Assembly: GCF_025836975.1 (NCBI RefSeq)
Contig: NZ_CP107548.1
Coordinates: 2,232,001-2,296,000 of the forward strand
DNA: 64,000 nt
Direction: 5' to 3'
Origin: Pollutimonas sp. M17
GTDB lineage: Bacteria; Pseudomonadota; Gammaproteobacteria; Burkholderiales; Burkholderiaceae_B
The translations under genes were made by a program, and so were the position numbers. This document shows, piece by piece, positions 19,517-28,341 of this stretch (position 1 is the first letter of the stretch; every line of letters begins with the position of its first letter). The notes below the pieces were generated by a model. It was not told where the DNA came from. It was given only the letters and a program-made list of their open reading frames with translations, and did not search any database.

Positions 19517-22294
19517 ATGTCCGAAGCCATTATATTAGAGCCGGCCTTGCGCTGGTCCGGCGCCTTGCGGCGCAAGCTCGGCGCCAACCTTCCGTTCCAG
19601 CAATGGCTGACCGAGGCGGCCGGCCAGGCCCTGACGCCGCAAACCCTACACGCCTGGTTCGATGAGCTCAAAGGCGGTCCCTCCAGCGATGCGCTGTCCA
19701 CCGAGGATGTGCGGCGGGTGTTGCGCCAATTGCGCGAACGCGTATTCTTTACCGCGATGGCGCGCGACATCAACGGCAGCGCGCCCTTGCAGGAGGTCGT
19801 GGCGGCCATGTCGGCGCTGGCCGACCTGGCCGTGGCGCAAGCCTACAAAAGCGTGGCATCGAGCCTGGCCGAAGTACATGGCGAACCCATCGATCCGGCC
19901 ACCGGCCTGCCCCAGGAGCTGCTGATCGTGGGCATGGGCAAGCTGGGCGGCAAGGAGTTGAACGTGTCGTCCGACATCGACCTCATCATGCTCTACGGCG
20001 AGGAAGGCGAGACCACCGGACGGCGCAAGATCAGCCATCATGAGTTCTATGGCCGCGTGACCCAGCGGATGATGCCCATCCTGTCGGAAATCGATCAATA
20101 TGGCCAGGTGTTCCGCACAGACCTGCGCCTGCGCCCGGACGGCGACTCCGGCCCCCTGGCCTGGAGCCTGGACGCGCTGGAGAATTACCTGGTGGCGCAG
20201 GGCCGGGAGTGGGAGCGCTATGCCTGGCTCAAAGGCCGGGTCATCCCCTGCCAGGCTTTTGCCGGCAGCCGGCCCGCCGCCCAGCTGGAGCAGCTGGAAG
20301 CGCTGCGCACGCCCTTTGTCTACCGCAAATATTTCGACTTCGACGCCTTGGCGGCCCTGCGCGGCCTGCGCGAACGGATACGGCTGGACTGGCAGCGGCG
20401 CGCCCTGGCCCGCAATGGCGTGGACACCGTGCACAACATCAAGCTGGGCGAAGGCGGTATACGGGAAATCGAATTCGTCGTCCAGTTGAACCAGTTGATA
20501 CGCGGCGGCCGCATGCCGTCGCTGCAGCAGCGCGGACTGCTGAATGCCCTGCGCCGGCAAAAGGAAGCGGGCGTCATCGCGGCCGATGTGGCGGACAGGC
20601 TGGCCTCGGCCTACGATTTTCTTCGCCGCGTCGAGCATCTGCTGCAGTACCGCGAAGATGAACAAACCCATTTGCTGCCGCGCGACCCGGAAGGCTGCGC
20701 CGGCCTGGCCCGGGCCATGGGCATGGACCCGCCGGCGTTCGAGGCGGCGCTGTCGGACCACCGCGCCTTCGTGGCGCAAACCTTCCGCGACGCCTTCCGC
20801 ATTGCCGGCATGGCCGATGGCGACGAGACGGGCGGCGCCTCGGCAAGCCGCGCCGAAGCGCCTTGCGCCGACCTGGCCGCGCATATCCAGCAGAATATCG
20901 GCGAACGACCCGACACCATATGCGAGCGAGTCGATTCGCTGCTGGACGGACACCGCGTCCGCAGCCTGCCGTCCACCAGCCGCAAGCGCGTCGAAGCGCT
21001 TTTGCCGGCCATCGTCAGCGCCGCCGCAAAAACCGAAGATCCTCACGCCACGGTGCTGCGCCTTCTGAACCTGGTGGAGCATATCGCCCAGCGCAGCGCC
21101 TATCTTGCTTTGCTGGCGGAGTATCCCGAAACCCTGGCCCGGCTGGCGCGCATCGTGGGCGCCAGCCCCTGGGCCTCGCAATACCTCAGCCGCTACCCCA
21201 TTTTGCTGGACAGCCTGATCGAGTGGCGGTCCCTGCTTGAGCCGCCCGCCTTCGAGCAGATTGCCCGGCAGATGAACAGCGAGCTCGATGCCTGCGTCCT
21301 GCCGGACGGCCGGCCCGACGTCGAGCAGCAGATGAATTTGATGCGCGACATCCAGCACCAGATCACCTTCCAGCTGCTGGCCCAGGATCTGGAGGGCGTC
21401 CTGACGGTGGAGCAGTTGGCCGACCGCCTGTCGGCCCTTGCCGACATGATGTTGGCGGAAACCATCACGCGGGTCTGGCCCTTGGTGCAGCCGCGCGGAA
21501 AGCAGGCCCAGCCTCTTGCACCGCCCCATTTCGCCATCATCGCCTACGGCAAACTGGGCGGCAAGGAGATCGGCTACGCCTCGGACCTGGATCTGGTCTT
21601 CCTGTACGACGACCCCAACGACGAAGCCAGCGAGATCTACGCCAAGCTGGGACGCCGCATGGCGTCCTGGCTGTCCACCATGACCTCTTCCGGCCGCCTG
21701 TACGAGATCGACCTGCGCTTGCGTCCCGACGGCGACGCCGGCCTGCTGGCCGTATCGGTGGACGCGTTCTCGCAATACCAGACGCAGCATGCCTGGGCCT
21801 GGGAGCACCAGGCGATCACCCGCGCCCGCTTCGTCGTGGGCGACGAAACCATAGGGCGCCGCTTCGAGGATATCCGCCGGCAGGTGATGCTGCTGCCGCG
21901 AGACCCCGAAACCCTCAAGGATGAAGTGCGGGCGATGCGCGAGAAGATCAGCGCCGGCCATCCCAATCCCACGCATGACTTCGACCTGAAGCACGATCGC
22001 GGCGGCATGGTCGACGTGGAGTTCATTACGCAATACCTGGTGCTGTGCCACTCGCGCGGGAATCCCGAGCTGCTGGACAACCTGGGCAATATCGCCCTGC
22101 TGCGGCTGGCCTCGGAAGCGGGCCTGATTCCCGCCGATCTGGCGGGACAGGCGGCGGACGCCTACCGGGAGTTCCGCAAGCGGCAGCATGCCTTGCGCCT
22201 GCAGGGCGCCGAGAAGGCGCGTGTGGCCAGCGATCAGTTCGAGAAGGAACGCGTGGCGGTCAGGCAACTTTGGAATATGGTGATAGGCGACTAA
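19517..22294 (+). CDS. glnE: Bifunctional glutamine synthetase adenylyltransferase / adenylyl-removing enzyme
   Basis: This 925-residue enzyme adds AMP to, or removes it from, glutamine synthetase in response to PII status. It holds two nucleotidyltransferase domains in tandem: the N-terminal adenylyl-removing domain with [13 protein letters not shown] and the C-terminal adenylylating domain with [16 protein letters not shown]. Both catalytic Asp-x-Asp pairs are present. Starting at ATG 19517 gives [15 protein letters not shown] and fits family length. A much longer in-frame opening extends upstream antisense to yhdP and is an artefact of high GC. It shares a nitrogen theme with gdhA 4 kb away. 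Confidence 0.95.
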   Translation: MSEAIILEPALRWSGALRRKLGANLPFQQWLTEAAGQALTPQTLHAWFDELKGGPSSDALSTEDVRRVLRQLRERVFFTAMARDINGSAPLQEVVAAMSALADLAVAQAYKSVASSLAEVHGEPIDPATGLPQELLIVGMGKLGGKELNVSSDIDLIMLYGEEGETTGRRKISHHEFYGRVTQRMMPILSEIDQYGQVFRTDLRLRPDGDSGPLAWSLDALENYLVAQGREWERYAWLKGRVIPCQAFAGSRPAAQLEQLEALRTPFVYRKYFDFDALAALRGLRERIRLDWQRRALARNGVDTVHNIKLGEGGIREIEFVVQLNQLIRGGRMPSLQQRGLLNALRRQKEAGVIAADVADRLASAYDFLRRVEHLLQYREDEQTHLLPRDPEGCAGLARAMGMDPPAFEAALSDHRAFVAQTFRDAFRIAGMADGDETGGASASRAEAPCADLAAHIQQNIGERPDTICERVDSLLDGHRVRSLPSTSRKRVEALLPAIVSAAAKTEDPHATVLRLLNLVEHIAQRSAYLALLAEYPETLARLARIVGASPWASQYLSRYPILLDSLIEWRSLLEPPAFEQIARQMNSELDACVLPDGRPDVEQQMNLMRDIQHQITFQLLAQDLEGVLTVEQLADRLSALADMMLAETITRVWPLVQPRGKQAQPLAPPHFAIIAYGKLGGKEIGYASDLDLVFLYDDPNDEASEIYAKLGRRMASWLSTMTSSGRLYEIDLRLRPDGDAGLLAVSVDAFSQYQTQHAWAWEHQAITRARFVVGDETIGRRFEDIRRQVMLLPRDPETLKDEVRAMREKISAGHPNPTHDFDLKHDRGGMVDVEFITQYLVLCHSRGNPELLDNLGNIALLRLASEAGLIPADLAGQAADAYREFRKRQHALRLQGAEKARVASDQFEKERVAVRQLWNMVIGD

Positions 22295-22347
22295 AATAGT
22301 CCTTCATCGATTCATTTTATACGCCGCCGCGGCGGCGCATTATTGCC

Positions 22348-23034
22348 ATGACCGACGTCCAACGCCCCAAACTCGTCCTGCCCGACAATCGCAAGAAGGT
22401 GCTGATGCATTCCTGCTGCGCGCCCTGTTCGGGAGAGGTGATGGAAGCCATGACGGCTTCAGGCATCGACTATTCCATTTATTTCTACAACCCGAACATT
22501 CATCCCGATCGCGAGTACGAGATCCGCAAGAACGAGAATATCCGCTTCGCCGAGCAACACGGCATCGAGTTCATCGATGCGGATTATGATCGCGACAATT
22601 GGTTCGAGCGGGTCAAGGGGCTGGAAAACGAGCCCGAACGCGGGCAGCGCTGCACGGTTTGCTTCGACATGCGCTTCGAGCGCACGGCGCTGTATGCGCA
22701 CGAGCATGGTTTCGATACGATTACGAGCTCGCTGGGGATTTCGCGCTGGAAGGACATGAATCAGATCAATGGCTGCGGCGAGCGGGCGGCGGCCAGGTAT
22801 CCTGAACTGATCTACTGGACGTATAACTGGCGGAAAGGCGGCGGTTCGGCCCGTATGATAGAAATCAGCAAGCGCGAGGAGTTCTATCAGCAGGAATACT
22901 GCGGGTGTGTGTATTCGCTGCGCGATACGAATAGGCATCGCCGGGAGCAGGGACGCGAGCGGATCAAAATAGGGATCAAGTTCTACGGGAAGGATGAGCT
23001 GGAGTTGAATCCGCCTCCTGGGGTGGAGTCTTGA
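22348..23034 (+). CDS. queH: Epoxyqueuosine reductase QueH
   Basis: This 228-residue protein performs the last step of queuosine biosynthesis in tRNA, reducing epoxyqueuosine to queuosine. QueH (formerly DUF208) is a cobalamin-independent alternative to QueG. The conserved N-terminal [10 protein letters not shown] (Cys23, Cys24, Cys27), the CTVCFDMR pair near residue 100 and the C-terminal CGCVYSLRD supply the Fe-S and metal ligands expected for the family. It starts 53 bp after glnE and ends at a clear intrinsic terminator. queF, an earlier step of the same pathway, lies 23 kb away. Confidence 0.93.
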   Translation: MTDVQRPKLVLPDNRKKVLMHSCCAPCSGEVMEAMTASGIDYSIYFYNPNIHPDREYEIRKNENIRFAEQHGIEFIDADYDRDNWFERVKGLENEPERGQRCTVCFDMRFERTALYAHEHGFDTITSSLGISRWKDMNQINGCGERAAARYPELIYWTYNWRKGGGSARMIEISKREEFYQQEYCGCVYSLRDTNRHRREQGRERIKIGIKFYGKDELELNPPPGVES

Positions 23035-23064
23035 TTTCTGTCATTTGTTTAGCGTGATTCGGTG

Positions 23065-23097
23065 AGGATCCGTATAGCTTAACGGGTCCTTTTTTTT
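23065..23097 (+). terminator. Rho-independent terminator after queH
   Basis: A 9-bp stem (AGGATCCGT with ACGGGTCCT, one G-T pair) is followed by eight T. It lies 30 bp past the queH stop and before repeat copy B. The 403-bp gene-free stretch 23035-23437 holds this terminator and the repeat, and nothing else I can identify. Confidence 0.88.
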
Positions 23098-23128
23098 CTT
23101 CTCGTTTTTGTCATTTAACACGCGGACA

Positions 23129-23318
23129 CCTGTGTACCCGGCGGGTCCCGGCACGGCGTGCTTGTTCCCGCGTCTTCCTCGTCCAGGCGGGCGTCGGGCG
23201 AACTCCCTGCGCGCCACTACGTGCCGCTCCGGTCAGACAGCGCCCGACGAAGGCCCCCGCCTTCCCTACGGAAGCACGCGGCGCACGCCTAAACGCCGGA
23301 ACCCGCCGGGTACACAGG
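23129..23318 (-). repeat. Palindromic intergenic repeat, copy B
   Basis: This is the second copy of the family, in inverted orientation relative to A and C, 190 bp long. Its ends are a perfect 18-bp inverted repeat (23129-23146 and 23301-23318) that extends a few more bases with mismatches. The core 23147-23300 is about 95% identical to copy A. The internal stem arms are 23192-23200 and 23241-23249. Relative to A, one base changes in each arm and the pair is preserved (G-C becomes T-A). It lies between convergent genes, just after the queH terminator. Confidence 0.88.
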
Positions 23319-23437
23319 CGTCTGCTGTATCGGGTGCAGTGAAAAGCCGGCTCAATGAATTAGGATTTCGGTCTTATTGAACGGCGCGTCTAACGTCGGC
23401 AGTAGAACATAGGCCTCTCGGAAGCGGGGCTTGCTGC

Positions 23438-23788
23438 CTACGCCTTCGCGCCATCGTAGTGCTGGAGTTCCAACGCATCCAGGTCGATGGCGGGCACGCA
23501 GCGCAGGTTGATGGCGCGGACTTCCGATCCGTCGGGATTGGCCCCGTAGGCGAAAGGCTCGGTGCCGCAGATCTGGCAAAAGCGATGAGCTATCTTGTGG
23601 GTGTTGAACTTGTAGGAGCGCAGGGCTTCCTCGCCCTGCGTCAAGGTGAACTGCTCCGCCGGAAAGAATGACAACAAGAATCCCTTCCGCCGACAGTGTG
23701 AGCAATTGCAGCTGATCGCCGCGGCCGGCGGTTCGGCGTTCACCTTGAATTGGACGGCTCCGCAGTGACAGCTTCCTTCAAACGACAT
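23438..23788 (-). CDS. GFA family protein (Gfa-like zinc protein)
   Basis: This 116-residue protein of the GFA/CENP-V fold, named after glutathione-dependent formaldehyde-activating enzyme, has Cys ligands in SCHCGAVQF, CNCSHCRRKGF and RFCQICGTEPF that match the two zinc sites of the family. Many members have no proven formaldehyde activity, so substrate and role are unknown. I choose the ATG at 23788 over the one at 23794 because AAGGA sits 6 nt before the former and directly abuts the latter. It stands alone, convergent with queH across repeat copy B. Confidence 0.85.
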   Translation of the reverse strand: MSFEGSCHCGAVQFKVNAEPPAAAISCNCSHCRRKGFLLSFFPAEQFTLTQGEEALRSYKFNTHKIAHRFCQICGTEPFAYGANPDGSEVRAINLRCVPAIDLDALELQHYDGAKA

Positions 23789-23982
23789 TGGCATTCCTTA
23801 TCTATCGGTGGGCAAACGGCCCTCTTGGAGCGGGGCCATTCATGACGGCCTGGATGGCAGGCCTTCAAAGGTCGAATAGTACGCCGGGCCAGGGGTTCCT
23901 GAACAGCCCCTGCAAAGTGGCATGTCCTGAGCCATCCTGTGGGCATGCCCCGCATAGAAAGACGGAAGGTCCGCTGAAATGG

Positions 23983-24645
23983 CTAGCGCTGCCTGCCACG
24001 GGGCGGCTTTCTGGCCGCCGGCCCGGAAGTTCCTTCTTTACCCGTCACGAATCCACTATCGCTCAACTGCTCCAGCCATGACAAGGCATCGACGTAGGAC
24101 AGGAAGTGGTGCAGGTATTCAGGCGATCGCTCGCCCATCAGGGCCAGCGATCGATGGACCAGGTTGGTCGAATTGAGGGGACCCGCATTGTCCGGCACCT
24201 TGGCCTTCGACTGTCGCAGCAGCCGCTTGGCGCCCACTCTGGACCAGATGTTCCGGAAATAATCGATGGACGAGAGTTCGGATCCCAAGCTGCCTTGACT
24301 GGCGGAGCCGCCCGTGTCGAGCTTCACGCCGTCCCGCGGCTTTCGGCTTGCGATGTAGGCGGCAAGCTCGGCCAGGGGGCCGCCGTCCGCCGCGCCGGCT
24401 TGCGGCTGTCCGGTGGCGGCCTGGGTCTCGCCGCCATCCGTGTGGCCTTCCTTGCCGTCCTGATAGGTTCGCAGCAGTTCGGACAGCCTTGCGTCCAGCA
24501 ACTGGCGCGGCTCGCCGCTGTGGCTGTCGGCCCGCCGGGCGAGGCCCTGGATGAAATGGTAACGGACGGGATCCAGTCGGTCGGCGCCCTGCTCGCGCCA
24601 GGCGGCAAGAAGCGCCCGGGCTTGGTCGACGGCCTCGCTGCTCAC
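23983..24645 (-). CDS. DUF2894 domain protein, candidate ZorG of a type III Zorya-like operon
   Basis: This 220-residue soluble protein has an N-terminal helical segment (QARALLAAWREQGADRLDPVRYHFIQGLARRA), a disordered Gly/Gln/Ala middle and a conserved C-terminal part (SSIDYFRNIWSRVGAKRLLRQS, LVHRSLALMGERSPEYLHHFLSYVDALSWLEQL) that I recognise as DUF2894. The start is a GTG at 24645 overlapping the upstream stop as GTGA. It is the last of four overlapping or adjacent genes. From memory, type III Zorya defence systems consist of ZorA, ZorB and two proteins with DUF3348 and DUF2894 (ZorF and ZorG). The biochemical activity of this protein is unknown. Confidence 0.78.
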   Translation of the reverse strand: MSSEAVDQARALLAAWREQGADRLDPVRYHFIQGLARRADSHSGEPRQLLDARLSELLRTYQDGKEGHTDGGETQAATGQPQAGAADGGPLAELAAYIASRKPRDGVKLDTGGSASQGSLGSELSSIDYFRNIWSRVGAKRLLRQSKAKVPDNAGPLNSTNLVHRSLALMGERSPEYLHHFLSYVDALSWLEQLSDSGFVTGKEGTSGPAARKPPRGRQR

Positions 24646-25283
24646 GAGCCACCCGCCGTGGCGGACGGCTTGGCGATGGGCGCGATTTCCACCCGCCGGT
24701 TCCTGGCGCGCCCTTCTTCGTCGGCATTGGGCGCCACGGGCTGCTGGGCGCCGAACGCGGCCGCGAAAACCGATGACGGCGGGATCCCCTCATCGATCAG
24801 GGCGCGCGTGACGGTCAGCGCACGCTGGGCCGAGAGCTCCCAGTTGTCGGCGAACCTGCGGTTGCCCTCGTGGACCGGCTGGTCGTCGGTGAAGCCGCTG
24901 ACCATCAGCACCTGGCCATGGGCTTGCAGGTAGTCGGACAGCGGCCCGACCAGGGACCGCAACACGTCGCGGCCTTCGGCCTGCAATTGGGCGGAGTTCA
25001 GCGCAAACAGCACGCTGCCGCTGATCCCGATGCGCCCATCCACCAAGGTGACCCGGCCTTCGGCCAGCGGCCTGGCCAGCGCCTGCTCCAGGGTCTTGCG
25101 GCGCTGCGTCTCTTCCTGGCGATGATGGATTTCCTCTTCCAGCCTGGCGGAAAGTTCCAGTTGCACGCCGATCACGCCCACCAGAACCAGCACGAAGGCG
25201 CCCAGCAGCACCGACATCAGGTCGCCGAAGACGGCCCATACGGGCGCCGTCGGCTCGACGCCGGTGTCCAGTTCGCCGCTCAT
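24642..25283 (-). CDS. OmpA/MotB-like membrane protein, candidate ZorB
   Basis: This 213-residue protein starts at ATG 25283. Its N-terminal membrane segment, PVWAVFGDLMSVLLGAFVLV, carries an Asp at residue 21 in the position of the proton-binding Asp of MotB. A short coiled-coil follows (residues 48-75), and then an OmpA-like peptidoglycan-binding domain (about 90-205) with NWELSAQRALTVTRAL and ARNRRVEI. The combination defines MotB, ExbD-like and ZorB stators. No flagellar genes are near. Both ends overlap neighbours by 4 bp (ATGA and GTGA), so stoichiometric expression with the MotA-like gene is likely. Confidence 0.85.
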   Translation of the reverse strand: MSGELDTGVEPTAPVWAVFGDLMSVLLGAFVLVLVGVIGVQLELSARLEEEIHHRQEETQRRKTLEQALARPLAEGRVTLVDGRIGISGSVLFALNSAQLQAEGRDVLRSLVGPLSDYLQAHGQVLMVSGFTDDQPVHEGNRRFADNWELSAQRALTVTRALIDEGIPPSSVFAAAFGAQQPVAPNADEEGRARNRRVEIAPIAKPSATAGGS

Positions 25284-27373
25284 GCCGGTACCGGGCCGGC
25301 GCTTGCCTGCCGGCCCGCCATCTGCTGCAGCTCTTCGATGATCTGCTTCTGCGACATGATGCTCAGATCGATGACCTCTTTCGCCTGCGCCACGTAATAG
25401 GCAAGCTGTTCGTCGCTGCGCGCCATCGATTTGTCGAGCACCGCTTCGATGCGTTGCAGATGCTCCATCAGGGCCGCGTTCGATTGGCCGAACGACTGCA
25501 CGGCGGCCCCGAACGCGTCGCCCAGGCTGGCCACTTCGACGGCGCTTCCGGCGACCTGCGCGGCGACCTGGCCGATCCTGTCGGTTTCGGCCTGTACCTT
25601 GTCGGTGAACTGGGCGCCGACGCGATCCAGCACGTCGGCCGAGCGGGCCAGCAGGGCATCGACGGCCCCGCGTTGTTCGGACGAGGCATGATTCACGGCG
25701 TCGAGCAGCGTTCCCAGCGTTTCCATGAGCCGGTTGCGCTCTTCCAGCATGGCATTGTCGCGCGCCATGCTGTCGGAAAAGGCCTGGCGCACTTCGGCAA
25801 CCAGACTGGCCGCCGCCTTGGGCGCCTCCGCGGTGGTTTGCATCAGTTCCGCGATCTGTGCGATGGTGCTGCCCGCCTGCTCCCGCGCCTGCGTCGATAT
25901 ATGGCCGGCGGTTTGCTCCAGGATTTCGCAAATTTGTTGCTGGCGGATGGCGGCCTGGGCGCCCGCCTCTTCCCACTGCCGGCTGAGCGCTCCGGCCGTG
26001 CCCTCGAGCGCGGCGCTCCAGGCTGCCAGCCGCTGTTCGTCCTGGGCCGCCAATTGCGCCCGCAGTTCGCCATGCGACTGGCCCACGGTCTGCACCAGCG
26101 AGGTGGAATGCCGCTCAAGCGCCGACACGGCAGCCGTCAAGGCGCGCTGGTTCCCGTCCGACAGCTTCTCGCTGGCATGCTCGTGCCGGGCCAGCGCGGC
26201 GCTCCATGCTTCGGACATCGTATCCGCCGCCGCGTCCATGCGGGCCGAGACCTTGTCCAGCAGGATGGCGGAGCGCTGCTCGAATCCCTGCGAGTAGCCA
26301 TCCAGCGATACGCGCAGATCCGCGACCAGCGAGTCGCTGGCGTGCCGATGCTCGGCCAATGCGCCCTTCCAGATGTCGGCCACCGTTGCCGACGAGGACT
26401 CCACTCGGCTGGACAAGCCATCCAGCTGCTGCTGTACGGCCTGCGTGATCACCTCATGCAGCGTCGCGGTGTCCCGGGCCAAGCCGGCCATCGTGGCCTC
26501 GACAGCGGGCTGGACCGCCGCGGCGGCCAGGCGAGCACCTTCGGCGACGCCTTCCTTCAAGGACTGCTCCACGGAAGCCGCCAGTCGCATGTAGGCGGCG
26601 TCGGCCTTGGCATGGAAGTCGTCCTGCCTGGATGCCATCCTCTCATTCAAGGCGGCGTCATGCCGCTCCATCGCCGTCATCATGGCCTGCAGCCTATCGA
26701 CGAGCTCCGCCATGCCCAGCGTCTGCTGCCGCAGGAGCTTGGAGTCCTCCTCGCGCTGATAAGCGGGCGAATACAGGCGCAGCGCGGTCCCGATCTTTGC
26801 GTCGAGCATCTGCGCCGCCCGGATGCGCTCGCGGCGGCACAGGGCGGAGAGCAGCCCCAGCATCGCGGACGCGGCCACGCCGGCGACCGAGGTGCCGAAG
26901 GCGAACCCCAGGCCCTTGACGGGCGCGGCCAGCGACGCGCGGATCGCCTGCAGGTCGGTGGCGCCCTCCAGAGCAAGGCCCGTGCCCCTCAAGGTGGCGA
27001 CCATGCCCAGAAAGGTGCCCAGCATGCCCAGCAGCACCAGCAATCCCACCAGATAAGGCGCCAGCACCGGCCCCGGCAGGCCGACACGCTCGCCTTCGAC
27101 GCGCTGGCGTACTGCAACGCGCAAGCCGGGATGCATACTGGAGAGCCAGTCATCCAAGCTGTCCGGAGGCCCGGACAAGCCTGCCAGCGCCTCCGTCAGC
27201 GTGGACGTCGCCTGCTTGTAGCGAAACAGCTCCAGTGCGCCCGACAGGTAGACAATGATGATGAGGGCCGTCACGGCCAATGCCAGCAAGTTCGACGCCA
27301 CATAGCCGGCGCCGATCCAGCATGCCACGGCAAGGCCTACGGCGAAGACAAAAAAATGAAGGAATCGATTCAT
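25280..27373 (-). CDS. DUF802 MotA/ExbB-like protein with long tail, candidate ZorA
   Basis: This 697-residue protein has four membrane segments, at about residues 6-25, 28-47, 103-125 and 155-177. The third and fourth (PYLVGLLVLLGMLGTFLGMVA and KGLGFAFGTSVAGVAASAMLG) carry the MotA/TolQ/ExbB channel signature. The remaining 500 residues are an alanine- and glutamine-rich predicted coiled coil in the cytoplasm. A MotA-like core with a long intracellular tail is the hallmark of ZorA, where the tail is thought to signal phage invasion. It lies between the DUF3348 and OmpA-like genes. Flagellar or Tol roles are less likely, because partners of those systems are absent. Confidence 0.85.
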   Translation of the reverse strand: MNRFLHFFVFAVGLAVACWIGAGYVASNLLALAVTALIIIVYLSGALELFRYKQATSTLTEALAGLSGPPDSLDDWLSSMHPGLRVAVRQRVEGERVGLPGPVLAPYLVGLLVLLGMLGTFLGMVATLRGTGLALEGATDLQAIRASLAAPVKGLGFAFGTSVAGVAASAMLGLLSALCRRERIRAAQMLDAKIGTALRLYSPAYQREEDSKLLRQQTLGMAELVDRLQAMMTAMERHDAALNERMASRQDDFHAKADAAYMRLAASVEQSLKEGVAEGARLAAAAVQPAVEATMAGLARDTATLHEVITQAVQQQLDGLSSRVESSSATVADIWKGALAEHRHASDSLVADLRVSLDGYSQGFEQRSAILLDKVSARMDAAADTMSEAWSAALARHEHASEKLSDGNQRALTAAVSALERHSTSLVQTVGQSHGELRAQLAAQDEQRLAAWSAALEGTAGALSRQWEEAGAQAAIRQQQICEILEQTAGHISTQAREQAGSTIAQIAELMQTTAEAPKAAASLVAEVRQAFSDSMARDNAMLEERNRLMETLGTLLDAVNHASSEQRGAVDALLARSADVLDRVGAQFTDKVQAETDRIGQVAAQVAGSAVEVASLGDAFGAAVQSFGQSNAALMEHLQRIEAVLDKSMARSDEQLAYYVAQAKEVIDLSIMSQKQIIEELQQMAGRQASAGPVPA

Positions 27374-27385
27374 AGGGTTTGTGGG

Positions 27386-28138
27386 TTAACAGGCACGGAG
27401 GGCGGCCAGCAGGCCTTCCACCGCTTGTAAACGAATGTGCAGCTCGGCAAGCAGCACGCTGCGCATATCCTTGTCAAAAACATCCAGCCATGCGCCGCTA
27501 TCGGCCGCCGGCGAACGCGCTGATGGCGCATCCTGGCTGGGCGCCGCCAGCGCGGTTTGGCGCAGGCGCTCGAAGCGCGCTTCGAGCAAAGCCGGCACGC
27601 CGGCCAGCAGGCGGTATTCGCGCTCATTCAAGGCCTGCTCCATGGCGGCATCCACGCCCGCCAGGCCGGCCATTTCCGGCGCCTTGGCAGCCAGCTTCCC
27701 GCGCAAGCGGCAGCGCAGGTTGGTGATGCCGGCCTCCATCGCCTGCTGCAAGGAAACGTAGCGCCGGCGATAGGTCGCGAACTCGGCCGCCTCCGCAGCC
27801 TTGAGGCCGCCTTGCACAACGGCGGCCCTGGGCGCCCGCTGCCTGAGCACCGGCGGCGCGTTGACACTAGCAATGGCGCGCTGCAACTCAGCCTTGACGC
27901 GGTCATAGTCGCTTTGCCCTGCGCAGGCAGCGGGATCCTCCCCGCCCGCCTCGACGGAAGGCGCGGAGCCATTCAGGGCCGCGGCCAGGGCAATGGCGTC
28001 GGCCCAATCCAGCCACTGGCCCAGGCGATCCGGAAGCGATGGCCCTGGCTCGAGGATATCGGCCTCGTTCAAGCGGGCAAGCAGGCGAATGAGCGCCGGC
28101 CCGCTGGAACTTGTGCGCCGTGGGAGTTCTTGCACCAT
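27386..28138 (-). CDS. DUF3348 domain protein, candidate ZorF
   Basis: This is a 250-residue soluble, mostly helical protein. The N-terminal SGPALIRLLARLNEADI and DRLGQWLDWADAIALAAAL, and the central TYRRRYVSLQQAMEAGITNLR, match what I recall of DUF3348. It has no membrane segment or enzymatic motif that I can see. It is first in the four-gene operon, with the MotA-like gene 12 bp downstream, and is divergent from the autotransporter gene across 203 bp. Its role within the putative Zorya-like system is unknown; family assignment is from recognition, not from a search. Confidence 0.75.
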   Translation of the reverse strand: MVQELPRRTSSSGPALIRLLARLNEADILEPGPSLPDRLGQWLDWADAIALAAALNGSAPSVEAGGEDPAACAGQSDYDRVKAELQRAIASVNAPPVLRQRAPRAAVVQGGLKAAEAAEFATYRRRYVSLQQAMEAGITNLRCRLRGKLAAKAPEMAGLAGVDAAMEQALNEREYRLLAGVPALLEARFERLRQTALAAPSQDAPSARSPAADSGAWLDVFDKDMRSVLLAELHIRLQAVEGLLAALRAC

Positions 28139-28270
28139 ACCGCCCAGGACAAAAACCTAGGAGTTTACACTGGCGTGCCAGCCCAGATAGACCGGGCCGG
28201 GAATCGGATCCGGGTCATCCGCCGCCGGACCTCGTTTGTTCCATCCAACACACGCCAACACAAAACTTTG

Positions 28271-28300
28271 TTGTAATTTATTTTTACATATAGTTAAAAT
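28271..28300 (+). promoter_or_regulatory. Candidate promoter for the autotransporter gene
   Basis: TTGTAA (28271-28276) and TAAAAT (28295-28300) with an 18-nt spacer lie in a conspicuously AT-rich patch 42 bp before the autotransporter ATG. The AGGAAGG at 28314-28320 is too far from the ATG to be an ideal ribosome-binding site. Confidence 0.45.
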
Positions 28301-28341
28301 AAAGTTACACACAGGAAGGTCTAGCGAGGTTTATTGGCAGC

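Noticed and set aside
24642-27373. MotA/MotB flagellar stator pair
   Set aside because: The MotA-like protein has a 500-residue tail, and DUF3348 and DUF2894 genes flank the pair. No flagellar or chemotaxis genes are in the window.
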